Shown here in pieces: positions 7,664 through 16,245 of a stretch of 64,000 bases of DNA. The translations under genes and the position numbers were made by a program. The stretch is taken from assembly GCF_030244015.1 (NCBI RefSeq), contig NZ_JASSYX010000004.1, forward strand, positions 737,555-801,554, given 5' to 3'. The notes below the pieces were generated by a model that was not told where the DNA came from, did no database searches, and worked only from the letters and a program-made list of their open reading frames with translations. How positions within the stretch are numbered: position 1 is the first letter of the stretch; each line of letters begins with the position of its first letter. The DNA is from Pedobacter ginsengisoli (lineage in GTDB: Bacteria; Bacteroidota; Bacteroidia; Sphingobacteriales; Sphingobacteriaceae).

Positions 7664-8845
7664 TTAACGGACCACCCTCCCGTTCTTGTCAATATTGACA
7701 TCAAAGGGCTTTAGGTATTCGCTGACCAGAACAGCAAATTCCCGGCGCGTAACGATCCTCCCGGGATCAAACTCCGTCTTGAAGTGGTACGTTGTCTTCC
7801 ATTTTTTCTTCACTTCTTCGGTCGTGTTCTTTAACGATTTATTGCCAACAACAGACACCAGGTCCAGTACGCTGGCTATACTCATTTGTTGTTCTTTGTG
7901 GTCATCAAACCAGATCTGAGCTTTGTAATAGTATTCTTTGATAACTGGCCTGATCTCTTCCGTTGTGACCGTCTGATCTGGCCGGAAGTAGGCATCGGCT
8001 CCGGAAATACCTGCCTTCAGCACACCTGTGACCCCAATAAACTGTATGGCCTTCCAGTTGCTGTCAGCCGGGTCTATATCTTTGAAAGGAACGAGACTTT
8101 GCTTATAGTTGATCAGTTCCCCCTGAATGATCTTTAAATTGGATTCTGAAGTTTTTCGTTTATAAAAAGAAGCGTAAGCTGCTGTAGCTCCGGCAGCCTG
8201 TCCGGCGGCGAAACTTTCCTGTGCCGGATCAAGGGTGACCAGATTCTCCTGAAGCGGGTTTAAAAACCGATAAAGCGACAGGACATTTGCAGTGTTGTTA
8301 TTGGTAAAATAACCTGCAGCAATACTGGTTCGGTAGGTGTTGTTTTCATAATTGAACGGTTGCCACAATACCGCGGCTTTTTCGTCGGGTATCCCCAACT
8401 CCCGGCCAGCTTTCTCTGATTTGTCAGCATTGACCAAAACTCCGGCCTTTATTTTTTTCCCGTCTTTGAGCTCCATAACCCATCCGCTCCCTGATCTTTT
8501 GATCTTTAACCAGGTTGCATTTCTCATCACAGTGAGATTTTTGAGACTGTCCGTCCAAACTTTCAAAACGACATTTGCTGTATTGTCATCAAAATTATCT
8601 GCTTTTAGACGCTTTAAAAATTCTGCTGCAATACCTGAATTCTGGTCTTTTCCGACAGGCGACAATTCAAATCCCGGTCCGGGCAATAAGATTACCGTTT
8701 TAACACCCGATACCGCAGCCTGAATCCCCGCTCCTATGACGTTATTTCCATTTCCAATCACCAGCACCCCTGTTTTGGTAGTCTGTGCAATTGAACTGCA
8801 GACAAAGACCATTGCAGAAAAAACAACAAAAAATACCCTTTTCAT
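7664..8845 (-). CDS. Secreted Rossmann/FAD-oxidoreductase-like protein with SLH-like C terminus
   Basis: A 393-residue exported protein with a Sec signal peptide (about residues 1-20, cleavage near SIAQ). Residues 24-60 read VLVIGNGNNVIGAGIQAAVSG followed by a hydrophobic strand, resembling the dinucleotide-binding start of FAD-dependent oxidoreductases. An LVNADKSEKAGRELGIPDEKAAVLWQPF segment further on also fits such enzymes, but the fold looks reduced. From about residue 265 there are two stretches like S-layer homology repeats: FKDIDPADSNWKAIQFIGVTGV with FRPDQTVTTEEI, and FDPGRIVTRREFAVLVSEYL. Enzymatic activity is uncertain. Single gene with its own terminator. Confidence 0.7.
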   Translation of the reverse strand: MKRVFFVVFSAMVFVCSSIAQTTKTGVLVIGNGNNVIGAGIQAAVSGVKTVILLPGPGFELSPVGKDQNSGIAAEFLKRLKADNFDDNTANVVLKVWTDSLKNLTVMRNATWLKIKRSGSGWVMELKDGKKIKAGVLVNADKSEKAGRELGIPDEKAAVLWQPFNYENNTYRTSIAAGYFTNNNTANVLSLYRFLNPLQENLVTLDPAQESFAAGQAAGATAAYASFYKRKTSESNLKIIQGELINYKQSLVPFKDIDPADSNWKAIQFIGVTGVLKAGISGADAYFRPDQTVTTEEIRPVIKEYYYKAQIWFDDHKEQQMSIASVLDLVSVVGNKSLKNTTEEVKKKWKTTYHFKTEFDPGRIVTRREFAVLVSEYLKPFDVNIDKNGRVVR

Positions 8846-8960
8846 TTTGTATATTTAATTTTACATGCAATATCCTTCAATTGAATTGATTTACGATATA
8901 AATGTAGTAAAGGGTATTTAATTTAACCTATTTTAACATTTCAGGTGTTAACAAATCATT

Positions 8961-10361
8961 ATGCCCAATAACTCTGCTTTTGTTTTTACCGCCCAGCAAG
9001 GCCACAAATTTCTTCTTTCTACCAGTACTGCTAGAGAAAGGATAGCAAAGCTCCGGCGGTTAAGGTCGACTATTGAAAGCTATGAACAGCGGTTGTATGA
9101 AGCTCTAAAGAAAGACCTGCGCAAAAATGAATTTGAGGCCGCTGTAAGTGAAGTGATTTTCATTTATGGGGAGATTAATCATGCAATCCGCCATTTAACA
9201 GGATGGATGAAACCCCGAAGGGCAGGAAAGGCAATAACCAATATTTTTGCGAAAAACAGGATTTATTATCAGCCTAAGGGGGTATGTCTGATCATTTCAC
9301 CCTGGAACTATCCCTTTCAACTGCTCATGAGCCCGCTGGTTTCGGCCATTGCTGCGGGCAACTGTGTCATACTCAAACCCTCTGAATTAAGCCCTGCTAC
9401 AAGTACTGTCATGGCAAGTCTGATTGAAGATTGTTTTGACCAGCAAGAAGTCTGCTGTTTCGAAGGGGGTGCGGAAGTCGCCTCCGAATTGCTGCAGCTG
9501 CCCTTCGATCATATCTTTTTTACCGGCAGTACTGCAATTGGAAAAATCGTCATGGAAGCTGCAGCGAAAAGCCTGGCTTCCGTAACACTGGAGCTGGGTG
9601 GAAAATCGCCTGTTGTGATCCACACCTCTGCAGACCTCAAAAAGACCGCGGAAAAAATTGCATGGGGAAAGCTCATCAACGCGGGACAGACTTGCATTGC
9701 GCCGGATTATGTACTCATTCCGGAACATATGATGGAAATATTCGCCGGGCATTACATTTCGGCTGCAGAGGCTTTATTTTGTTCCGGCTCCGCCGCACCC
9801 GACCTGGATGTCTATGCGAAAATTATAAATGAAAGGCATTTTAAGCGCCTATGCGAACTGATCACAGACGCAACAGCTAAAGGTGCAGAGCTTGTCTACG
9901 GCGGGCTCGCACAGGCAGAAACTTTGACGATCAGTCCTGCAATTTTATTAAACCCCTCTTTGGATTCAGCGCTGATGCAGGAAGAAATATTCGGCCCGCT
10001 CCTTCCTGTAGTCCCCTATAAAAATCTTACCGAAGCTGTTGCCCTCATCAATGCGAAAAGCAAGCCGCTTGCGCTCTATATTTTTAGTAAAGATGCCGCT
10101 GTGACCAAGCAAATTATTCGTGATACCAGTTCAGGCGGCATTTGTGTCAATGACGTGCTGGTACACATTTCCAATCCAAAACTTCCTTTTGGAGGAGTTG
10201 GTACAAGCGGAATGGGCAGTTGTCATGGGCACTATGGTTTCAAGGCTTTTTCACATGAACGATCAGTTGTGTTTCAGTCCGGACCAAACCTGACGCGCCT
10301 GATTTATCCACCATACCGTACTAAACAATGGGTGCTGAAATTGCTGAAGAAGCTATTCTGA
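8961..10361 (+). CDS. Aldehyde dehydrogenase family protein (class 3-like)
   Basis: Oxidises aldehydes to carboxylates with NAD(P)+. The 466-residue length and lack of the longer N-terminal segment fit the class 3 (fatty aldehyde/CALDH-like) group. Visible motifs are SPWNYPFQLLMSPL and KPSE (cofactor site, about residues 113-140), FTGSTAIGK (about 190), LELGGKSP with the general-base Glu (about 211), GQTCIAPDY with the nucleophile Cys (about 245) and EEIFGPLLPV (about 340). The C terminus carries a basic, hydrophobic tail (WVLKLLKKLF) that could touch the membrane. The stop codon abuts that of the convergent gene. Confidence 0.93.
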   Translation: MPNNSAFVFTAQQGHKFLLSTSTARERIAKLRRLRSTIESYEQRLYEALKKDLRKNEFEAAVSEVIFIYGEINHAIRHLTGWMKPRRAGKAITNIFAKNRIYYQPKGVCLIISPWNYPFQLLMSPLVSAIAAGNCVILKPSELSPATSTVMASLIEDCFDQQEVCCFEGGAEVASELLQLPFDHIFFTGSTAIGKIVMEAAAKSLASVTLELGGKSPVVIHTSADLKKTAEKIAWGKLINAGQTCIAPDYVLIPEHMMEIFAGHYISAAEALFCSGSAAPDLDVYAKIINERHFKRLCELITDATAKGAELVYGGLAQAETLTISPAILLNPSLDSALMQEEIFGPLLPVVPYKNLTEAVALINAKSKPLALYIFSKDAAVTKQIIRDTSSGGICVNDVLVHISNPKLPFGGVGTSGMGSCHGHYGFKAFSHERSVVFQSGPNLTRLIYPPYRTKQWVLKLLKKLF

Positions 10362-11189
10362 TCAGCCGATACGAACCGAGGTCATGGTCAGCGAGCCGCC
10401 AATTGCCTTGTCATTGAAAAGGGAAACTGCATCCTGTTCCGTTTTTAATCCGAGAGTGTACATCAGCGGGAGGTAATGCTCCGGTGTGGGAATGGCCAGT
10501 AAAGCTTCTTTGCCCAGGTTGTGGTAAGCCTGCAGCGGCAAATGGTCGTTATTCAAAATCAGGTTTTTGAATTTATCACTGATCTGCAGTGCCCAGTCGT
10601 AACCACCGCCATTGATCATTTCCCAGCTCATCATCCTCAGGTTATGGACCATATTTCCGCTTCCCAATATTAAAACACCTTTTCTGCGAAGGAAGGAAAG
10701 TTCTTTCGCCAGCTCATAATGATAGCTGGCATCTTTTGTATAATCGATACTGAGTTGTAATACAGGTATATTGGCTTCAGGATACATTCTTCTGACCACT
10801 GTCCACGCACCATGGTCCAGACCCCAGTCGTGATCCAGGCCAACACTTGTGGTCTTGATCAGTCCTGCGGTTTCTATAGCGAGCGCCGGAAGCCCTGGCG
10901 CGGGATAAATAACATCAAACAGTGCCTGTGGAAATCCTCCAAAATCATAAATGGTCTGCGGAAAATCCATAGCGGTAATGTGTGTCCCCCTGGTAAACCA
11001 GTGTGCAGACACTACCAATACGGCTGTGGGACTGGGGATGTCTCGGGCCAGTTCGGCCCATTTCAAACTAAATTCATTGTCCTCAATCCCGTTCATCGGA
11101 GATCCGTGACCAATAAAAAGCACGGGCATAATGTTTTCCAGTAAAGGAAGACTGCCTGTAAATGTTTTGAACTGGGACAGGGAGGACAT
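10362..11189 (-). CDS. ygiD: LigB/YgiD-type extradiol dioxygenase (4,5-DOPA dioxygenase family)
   Basis: A 275-residue class III extradiol ring-cleavage dioxygenase. The metal-binding histidines are visible in GHGSPMNG (His28), SAHWFTRG (about 62) and the HDWGLDHGAW region. The PVLQLSID segment and the C-terminal core match the YgiD/4,5-DOPA dioxygenase group. These enzymes use a single divalent metal to open catechols; the natural substrate in heterotrophic bacteria is generally not known. The stop codon directly abuts that of the convergent aldehyde dehydrogenase (TGA|TCA), with no terminator between. Confidence 0.9.
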   Translation of the reverse strand: MSSLSQFKTFTGSLPLLENIMPVLFIGHGSPMNGIEDNEFSLKWAELARDIPSPTAVLVVSAHWFTRGTHITAMDFPQTIYDFGGFPQALFDVIYPAPGLPALAIETAGLIKTTSVGLDHDWGLDHGAWTVVRRMYPEANIPVLQLSIDYTKDASYHYELAKELSFLRRKGVLILGSGNMVHNLRMMSWEMINGGGYDWALQISDKFKNLILNNDHLPLQAYHNLGKEALLAIPTPEHYLPLMYTLGLKTEQDAVSLFNDKAIGGSLTMTSVRIG

Positions 11190-11205
11190 ATTATAGCTGT
11201 TTTTA

Positions 11206-11234
11206 CAGGCTTGCGAATGGTCATCGCAAGCCTG
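11206..11234. terminator. 11-bp perfect hairpin between ygiD-like and YceI genes
   Basis: Bases 11206-11216 and 11224-11234 are perfect reverse complements around a 7-nt loop. It lies in the 60-bp gap behind the minus-strand YceI gene. On the minus strand no T tract follows, so it is either a U-less terminator or a 3'-end stabiliser. Confidence 0.5.
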
Positions 11235-11249
11235 ATAATTTTTATTGTT

Positions 11250-11819
11250 TTACTGAGCCTTGAAAAACTCGAGGTTAAGATTGATCTTGACATCTTTAGC
11301 TACTCCAGCTCCGCTAGGATCAAACTTTATGTTATAATCCAGCCTGTTGATTGTAGTTGTTGCCGAGAAACCCGCTTTAGTTTTACCTTGCTGCTGGGCT
11401 GTGCCGCCATATACCACATCAAACTTAACGTCTTTAGTTACGTCGCGGATGGTTAATTTGCCGCTCAGCTCGTAATTGCTTCCGCTCACTTTTTTGAACC
11501 CTGTGCTTTCAAAAGTCATTTTAGGATATTTTTCCGCGTTAAAAAAATCATCGCTCTTTAAATGGTTATTACGCTGCTCTACGTCGGTAGAGATGCTGGC
11601 AACATCCACTGTAAAATTGATACTGGCATCGGTAAGGTCTGCATTGGAAGCAACCACTGTGCCGTCAAATTTTTTAAAAGACCCATCGACAAATGAAATA
11701 CCCATGTGCTTCACAGAGAATGTGACGAAGGAGTGCATGGGATCTACTGTCCATTTTGTTTGTGCGAATGACGCAGCGCTGATTGTTAGGGCAACCAGTA
11801 ATAATAAAACCTTTTTCAT
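11250..11819 (-). CDS. YceI family periplasmic protein
   Basis: A 189-residue protein with a clear Sec signal peptide (MKKVLLLLVALTISAASFAQ). The mature part begins KWTVDPMHSFVTFSVKHMGIS, the hallmark start of YceI, a lipocalin-like beta-barrel that binds isoprenoid chains. The family's LTIRDVTKDVKFDVVYGGT block is present at about residues 120-140. Location is periplasmic. Proposed roles for the family include polyisoprenoid binding and stress tolerance; the specific ligand here is unknown. It is followed by its own hairpin and is probably monocistronic. Confidence 0.93.
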   Translation of the reverse strand: MKKVLLLLVALTISAASFAQTKWTVDPMHSFVTFSVKHMGISFVDGSFKKFDGTVVASNADLTDASINFTVDVASISTDVEQRNNHLKSDDFFNAEKYPKMTFESTGFKKVSGSNYELSGKLTIRDVTKDVKFDVVYGGTAQQQGKTKAGFSATTTINRLDYNIKFDPSGAGVAKDVKINLNLEFFKAQ

Positions 11820-11899
11820 ATTTTTTAAGTTAATGATTTATAAAGATATGACCTTTATTGATTAGCCGTTGTTGATGTATGATAAGAAATTGTGCCGGC

Positions 11900-12706
11900 T
11901 CAATTAAATACATTAAAAAAATTGAATTCCACTCTTGCCAGGTACATGTTTTTAGTATAGCGGTTCCCGATATTTCCGACTGCCTGAAACCTGTAACCAA
12001 GGTCAATCCTGGTCCGGCTGTTTAAAACCACCTGAACTGCGGGAGCAAGGTCAAGATAGGACCTGCCGTTTGACGGATTGGTTTTGCCGAGCAGTTCAAC
12101 GTATAGGTTTAAATTGGGCTGGTTGTAATCTTTATAAATTACGGGAAACAGCAGATACCCTGACGACAGGCTATAGCCGATCATCTGGTCCGGGCCGGGC
12201 ATGTTGGCCCATTGCAGATCCTTGTCAATGAATGCCTTGGTATAGCTCAGGGTTCCGGACAATGCCAGTTTATGCAGGAGCTGCGTAAATATTAATCCGC
12301 CTTGTATTCCGCTGTTGTCTCCCTCCAAATTAATGTCTTCAGTATACAGCGGGCGTCTGCTGCTGCTCCAGCGGCCGAAAACAGAGACCCTTGAATGTGT
12401 CTTTATCCCGTCCAGGGAGAGCACCCGGTATTTGGCATAAAAGCTCCCCCCTTCAAACCGATAGCGGCCGTCCATGTCCGAAAAAAATACCTGGCCATGG
12501 GCCATCAGGTTCTTGTTAACTCCGACCATCAGCTCACCTATGCTCCGGCTGGAAAAATCCGGGCTGAAAAATCCCTCATTGGTGAGCCTCACCCCCAACG
12601 ATCCCGAAGCCATATTGCTGGCCGGCTCAGTAAAAACATACAATTCCTGAGATTTGGCAACGCTTGTCATCAGAACAAGCGCAACCAATAATCTGAACGA
12701 TCCCAT
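11900..12706 (-). CDS. Predicted outer membrane beta-barrel protein, metal-associated context
   Basis: A 268-residue protein with a signal peptide (cleavage near AKSQ). It is rich in alternating aromatic and polar residues typical of outer membrane beta-strands (for example GSFYAKYRVLS, RIDLGYRFQAVG) and ends in an aromatic-rich segment (YLARVEFNFFNVFN). I do not recognise a named family; related Bacteroidota proteins are usually annotated as hypothetical. It starts 3 bp after a periplasmic heavy-metal-associated domain gene, so the pair is cotranscribed. An outer membrane role in metal (perhaps copper) handling is inferred from this context only. Confidence 0.75.
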   Translation of the reverse strand: MGSFRLLVALVLMTSVAKSQELYVFTEPASNMASGSLGVRLTNEGFFSPDFSSRSIGELMVGVNKNLMAHGQVFFSDMDGRYRFEGGSFYAKYRVLSLDGIKTHSRVSVFGRWSSSRRPLYTEDINLEGDNSGIQGGLIFTQLLHKLALSGTLSYTKAFIDKDLQWANMPGPDQMIGYSLSSGYLLFPVIYKDYNQPNLNLYVELLGKTNPSNGRSYLDLAPAVQVVLNSRTRIDLGYRFQAVGNIGNRYTKNMYLARVEFNFFNVFN

Positions 12707-12709
12707 TTG

Positions 12710-13246
12710 TTAGATGGCTAAATGATAGATCCTCGTCTTCTTGCCATTTATTGTTCCATAGCCGCTTACGTAGGTATCTGTTTTAAACTGCGCCGCTTTT
12801 TGTTTAAATGCAGGGGCCGGAATAAAGTTTTTATCTATTACGCTGGCCCTGACCGCTCCATTTAGCGTTTTATTTTTGGCATTAAAAAATTTATAGATCT
12901 CAGATCCGTCCACCGCTTGTCCGTTTTCATCTATCTTAAGGTTATTGAAATTGAAAACCGCAGAAAGTCCTGCAACTGAAAACCCAGCATCCTGAACTTT
13001 TTTCCGGATCAGATCAATACTTACCGTTTTGCTTTTTTTAAAATCAATTACAAAAATGTTCTTGTTAAGGTCGGGTTTAACGGCTTCTATAAAATCCAGA
13101 GATCTCAGTGATTTTTCTGTGGCCTGTGAACACATGGAGCAGGTTAGCCCTGCTACTTGCAGTTCAGCAGAAGATATTTGCTGGGCAGATACTTTGCCGG
13201 CACCTAAAAAAATAAGGAATATGCTTAAATATTGAATCGTTTTCAT
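12710..13246 (-). CDS. Periplasmic heavy-metal-associated (HMA) domain protein
   Basis: A 178-residue exported protein (signal peptide ending near KVSAQ). An HMA fold occupies about residues 26-95 with the metal-binding motif GLTCSMC (Cys36 and Cys39), as in MerP, CopZ and the N domains of P1B ATPases. The C-terminal 80 residues are an unrecognised extension. It would bind a soft metal such as Cu(I) in the periplasm. It heads a two-gene operon with a predicted outer membrane barrel and follows a HYC_CC_PP gene, which supports a metal-handling role. No ATPase or export pump is present nearby. Confidence 0.85.
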   Translation of the reverse strand: MKTIQYLSIFLIFLGAGKVSAQQISSAELQVAGLTCSMCSQATEKSLRSLDFIEAVKPDLNKNIFVIDFKKSKTVSIDLIRKKVQDAGFSVAGLSAVFNFNNLKIDENGQAVDGSEIYKFFNAKNKTLNGAVRASVIDKNFIPAPAFKQKAAQFKTDTYVSGYGTINGKKTRIYHLAI

Positions 13247-13334
13247 TTTTAATTTGTTTTAAATCGTCGTAAATCATTATTGAGCGTCACTCTCCCTGCT
13301 TTCTCAAGCATTCGGAGATCAATTTACCGGCGGT

Positions 13335-13733
13335 CTAATTCCTGAAAACGCAATTGAAAAGGTGTAAAGAAATAATGGAAGATAGGGGTGGAACCTTGTT
13401 TTCTGCTGGGCGCAAAGTCTCCGGCATCATCGCTTTAAACACATAGGTTAAAGGCGCACCCAAAAACAATTGCAAGCTAAAGTTGCCGGGCAGCTTGACT
13501 TTCGTTCCGGCCTGGTGGCTGTCTTTTACCTTAAAGGCGACCGCTGTTGTTTTGCAGCAGTGATGACTTTTGGTTATTTTGCTGTCTTTAGTACATGCCT
13601 TGCATTTTGCTGTTTCTATAAAGCGTACAGATGATAGCTTTCCTGCACAAAAATGCATACTCATAGCAAGCCCGATCACGCTGATCAGGTAAAAGACACA
13701 CAGTCCAATTGCTATTTTTTGCTTCATCTTCAT
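13335..13733 (-). CDS. HYC_CC_PP family protein
   Basis: A 132-residue protein with one N-terminal membrane helix or signal (about residues 6-25). It shows the marks I associate with the HYC_CC_PP family: a His-x-Cys after the helix (HFC, 27-29), an adjacent Cys pair in HHCC (59-60) with CKAC just before it (44-47), and a Pro-Pro pair near the C terminus (VPPL). The clustered Cys and His residues suggest metal binding or disulfides outside the cytoplasm. These small proteins are common in Bacteroidota near HMA-domain genes, as here. Function not established. Confidence 0.8.
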   Translation of the reverse strand: MKMKQKIAIGLCVFYLISVIGLAMSMHFCAGKLSSVRFIETAKCKACTKDSKITKSHHCCKTTAVAFKVKDSHQAGTKVKLPGNFSLQLFLGAPLTYVFKAMMPETLRPAENKVPPLSSIISLHLFNCVFRN

Positions 13734-13899
13734 CTCAGAGATCAGGATCAGGGCAATGCGGCCTTTCCAGATTATACAAAACTATAAAATAATAATTGCA
13801 ATTGCCTTGTCCGGGGCCTTTGCGCTAAAAATAATGCGGTGCTATGACATTTGAATAAAGCAGATTTAGATTAACTTAGCCGTACTTTCAAATTCCATT

Positions 13900-14595
13900 A
13901 TGCAGAGACTTTTTATTTTTCTTTTGAGTATTTGTTTCACCGTTTCTTTCGCAGCAAAGCCTAAACATCAATATGTGAAGATAAAGACAGATCTTGGTGA
14001 ATGCATCATCATGCTTTACAACCAAACCCCAAAGCACCGGGAGAACTTTATTAAACTGGCCAAAAAAAAGACATTTGACGGAACACTGTTCCACCGTGTA
14101 ATCAAAGACTTTATGATCCAGGGCGGCGATCCGGATTCGAAATCAGCCAAACCAGGCGAACAATTGGGCGAAGGCTCTGTTGGCTATACGGTACCGGCAG
14201 AATTTAATGACAGCTTATTTCACAAAAAAGGAGTTTTGGCGGCGGCGAGGGACAATAATCCTGAAAAAGCATCAAGCGGCAGCCAGTTCTATCTGGTCCA
14301 GGGAAAGGTATTTACCGACGAACAGCTGGATGCCGCTGAAACCAACCGGCTAAAATTCAAGATCCCATTGTGGCAAAGAGAAGTTTATAAAACTTTAGGA
14401 GGAACTCCGCATCTTGACCGCAGCTATACCATATTCGGAGAAATTGTCAGCGGACTGGCTATGGTAGACGCCATTGCTGCGGTCACCAAAGACATACACG
14501 ACCGGCCTCTTGCTGATGTGAAAATGACCGTCACGGTTCTAAAACGGAGAGCAGCCAGAAAACTGGAAAAAACATTAAACATTACCCTCAAATAA
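13900..14595 (+). CDS. Exported cyclophilin-type peptidyl-prolyl isomerase
   Basis: A 231-residue cyclophilin with a Sec signal peptide (MQRLFIFLLSICFTVSFAA), so it acts in the periplasm. Core motifs are HRENFIKLAKKKTFDGTLFHRVIKDFMIQGGDP (about residues 47-80, with the catalytic Arg in FHRV), a GSQFYLVQG segment (about 127-135) and YTIFGEIVSG near residue 185. An insertion of about 25 residues (DEQLDAAETNRLKFKIPLWQ) between core strands is larger than in the minimal cyclophilin. Catalyses cis-trans isomerisation of X-Pro bonds in exported proteins. It is 4 bp upstream of the exonuclease III gene. Confidence 0.92.
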   Translation: MQRLFIFLLSICFTVSFAAKPKHQYVKIKTDLGECIIMLYNQTPKHRENFIKLAKKKTFDGTLFHRVIKDFMIQGGDPDSKSAKPGEQLGEGSVGYTVPAEFNDSLFHKKGVLAAARDNNPEKASSGSQFYLVQGKVFTDEQLDAAETNRLKFKIPLWQREVYKTLGGTPHLDRSYTIFGEIVSGLAMVDAIAAVTKDIHDRPLADVKMTVTVLKRRAARKLEKTLNITLK

Positions 14596-14599
14596 TTTC

Positions 14600-15370
14600 A
14601 TGAAGATTATCTCTTATAATGTCAACGGCATCCGTTCCGCCTCTACAAAGAACTTTTTTGGCTGGCTGCAGGCCACAGATGCAGATATGGTCTGCCTGCA
14701 GGAGGTCAAAGCCCTGCCGGTTCAAATTCCCGATATCCTTGCACTGATCGAACAATTGGGATACCATCATTACTGGTTTCCAGCGGAGAAAAAAGGCTAT
14801 AGCGGCGTCGCGATATTGACCCGCATCAAACCGAACCATGTCGAATATGGCTGTGGGGAAGAGTGGATAGATAAAGAAGGGCGCATCCTGAGAGCCGATT
14901 TCGACAGTTTTTCTCTGATGAGCCTCTATATGCCCTCAGGATCCAGCGGTGAAGACAGACAAGTAAAAAAATATGAGTTCATGAGGTTTTTTGATGCCTA
15001 TATCGGCGAACTGCGAAAAGAAATCCCGAACCTCATCATTTCCGGGGACTACAACATTTGCCACACCGCAATGGACATTCACAATCCAAAATCAAATGCC
15101 AACTCCTCAGGCTTTTTGCCGGAAGAAAGAGAATGGATGGAATTATTCCTTCAGAACGGATTTATAGACACTTTCAGGCATTTTAACAAAGACCCCCATC
15201 ACTATACCTGGTGGAGCTTCAGGGCCAATTCCAGGGCAAAGAATCTCGGCTGGCGCATCGACTATCATCTGGCTACCCAGCCTATGCTGGGGAAGCTAAA
15301 AAAAGTAACCATTTTGCCGGACGCCGTTCATTCCGATCATTGCCCGGTGTTGCTGGAACTGGATATTTAG
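14600..15370 (+). CDS. xth: Exodeoxyribonuclease III (AP endonuclease)
   Basis: A 256-residue class II AP endonuclease/3'-5' exonuclease of base excision repair. All EEP-superfamily motifs are in order: MKIISYNVNGIRSA (residues 1-14), LQEVKA with the metal-binding Glu (about 35), LYMPSG (about 110), SGDYNICHTAMDIHNPK (about 150), WRIDYHLA (about 220) and HSDHCPVLLEL (about 245, catalytic His). The length is normal. It sits 4 bp after the cyclophilin gene on the same strand and is probably cotranscribed, although functionally unrelated. Confidence 0.95.
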   Translation: MKIISYNVNGIRSASTKNFFGWLQATDADMVCLQEVKALPVQIPDILALIEQLGYHHYWFPAEKKGYSGVAILTRIKPNHVEYGCGEEWIDKEGRILRADFDSFSLMSLYMPSGSSGEDRQVKKYEFMRFFDAYIGELRKEIPNLIISGDYNICHTAMDIHNPKSNANSSGFLPEEREWMELFLQNGFIDTFRHFNKDPHHYTWWSFRANSRAKNLGWRIDYHLATQPMLGKLKKVTILPDAVHSDHCPVLLELDI

Positions 15371-15421
15371 CACAAAATTTCAAGCAGATCAATCCATTTG
15401 CAGAGCAGATATTATGATAGC

Positions 15422-15997
15422 TCAATATTTTTTACTCTTAAATTCATATATTTTTTCAGGAGTAATGCAAAGATCCAGCCGTGCATCATATTCATTGACA
15501 TCAGCAATCAGATCAACAGGACCAAAAAAAGACAGTCCTATTTTCAGTGTATCAACATTTAGCAGGAAGCGGTCATAAAAACCTTTCCCATAGCCCACCC
15601 GATACCCTCTTTCGTCAAAGGCAAGCATTGGAATCACCACCATATCAACTTCTCCAGTGTGCAGCTCCCCTTTTTGAGGCTCCAGAATATTGTAAAGATT
15701 CTTTATTAGCGCCTCCTTTCCGGGATACACATAATGGCTCATCAATGCCGTATTGAAATCTGCCTTAGGCACAATGATCTTAATCTGCGGATGATGAATG
15801 GCCAGCCAGTCAATAAAAATAAAAGTATCCGGCTCCTTTTTTTCTGCGATGGGAATAAATATATGTATGGTCTTTACCCCTGAAAGATCAAACGAAGAAA
15901 AATGATCCAGCAAAGCCCTGCTATACACAGCAACCTCAGCCTCAGACAATAGCTTTCGCTGTTCCCCTGCAACTTTTCTAAGTTCTTTCTTTGTCAT
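15422..15997 (-). CDS. 5-formyltetrahydrofolate cyclo-ligase
   Basis: Converts 5-formyl-THF and ATP to 5,10-methenyl-THF, salvaging a storage or inhibitory folate. The MTKKELRKVAGEQRKLLS start and the C-terminal GYRVGYGKGFYDRFL ATP/phosphate-binding motif are diagnostic of the family (YgfA/MTHFS). I chose the ATG at 15997 (191 residues). A frame extending to 16021 exists, but a perfect -7 promoter box lies inside it. The transcript probably begins at or within a few bases of this ATG. Confidence 0.93.
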   Translation of the reverse strand: MTKKELRKVAGEQRKLLSEAEVAVYSRALLDHFSSFDLSGVKTIHIFIPIAEKKEPDTFIFIDWLAIHHPQIKIIVPKADFNTALMSHYVYPGKEALIKNLYNILEPQKGELHTGEVDMVVIPMLAFDERGYRVGYGKGFYDRFLLNVDTLKIGLSFFGPVDLIADVNEYDARLDLCITPEKIYEFKSKKY

Positions 15998-16002
15998 CAA
16001 AA

Positions 16003-16010
16003 CAAAGATA
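16003..16010 (-). promoter_or_regulatory. -7 promoter box of the formyl-THF cyclo-ligase gene
   Basis: On the minus strand TATCTTTG matches TAnnTTTG and ends only 5 bp before the ATG at 15997. Since transcription normally starts about 4-7 bp past this box, the message should be leaderless or nearly so. The -33 element is not clear. Confidence 0.6.
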
Positions 16011-16069
16011 ATAATAAACAATTAAGCGCTTAACCAAGCTGCGCACCCAACTTTACATACCCACCCAAA

Positions 16070-16245
16070 TTCCCGAACCTGCCTATTTTTATGCGCCCAA
16101 TTTTTGCGCCCGGAGAAAAATCAATGTTCCGCAGAGGAGGCATAGGAATTTTTGACGAAGCGCAGCGAAAAGGTTCCAGCCTCAGAAGCGGACATTGATT
16201 TTTCCGAAAAGCAAAAAAAGCGCATAAAAAAGAAGGCTTCGGGAA
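16070..16245. repeat. Large imperfect inverted repeat (about 176 bp)
   Basis: Two arms of about 80 bases, 16070-16153 and 16163-16245, are near reverse complements. By hand I match blocks in the same order on both arms: ttcccgaa, gcc, tttttatgcgc, tttttgc, cgg, aaaaatcaatg, tccgc, gaggc, ggaa, tttt, about 61 matched positions with small indels. The element fills the gap between efp and the cyclo-ligase gene. A 78-codon minus-strand frame across it (16030-16266) looks non-coding. It could be a MITE-like relic, a REP-like element, or a structured RNA. The right arm overlaps the efp terminator. Confidence 0.75.
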
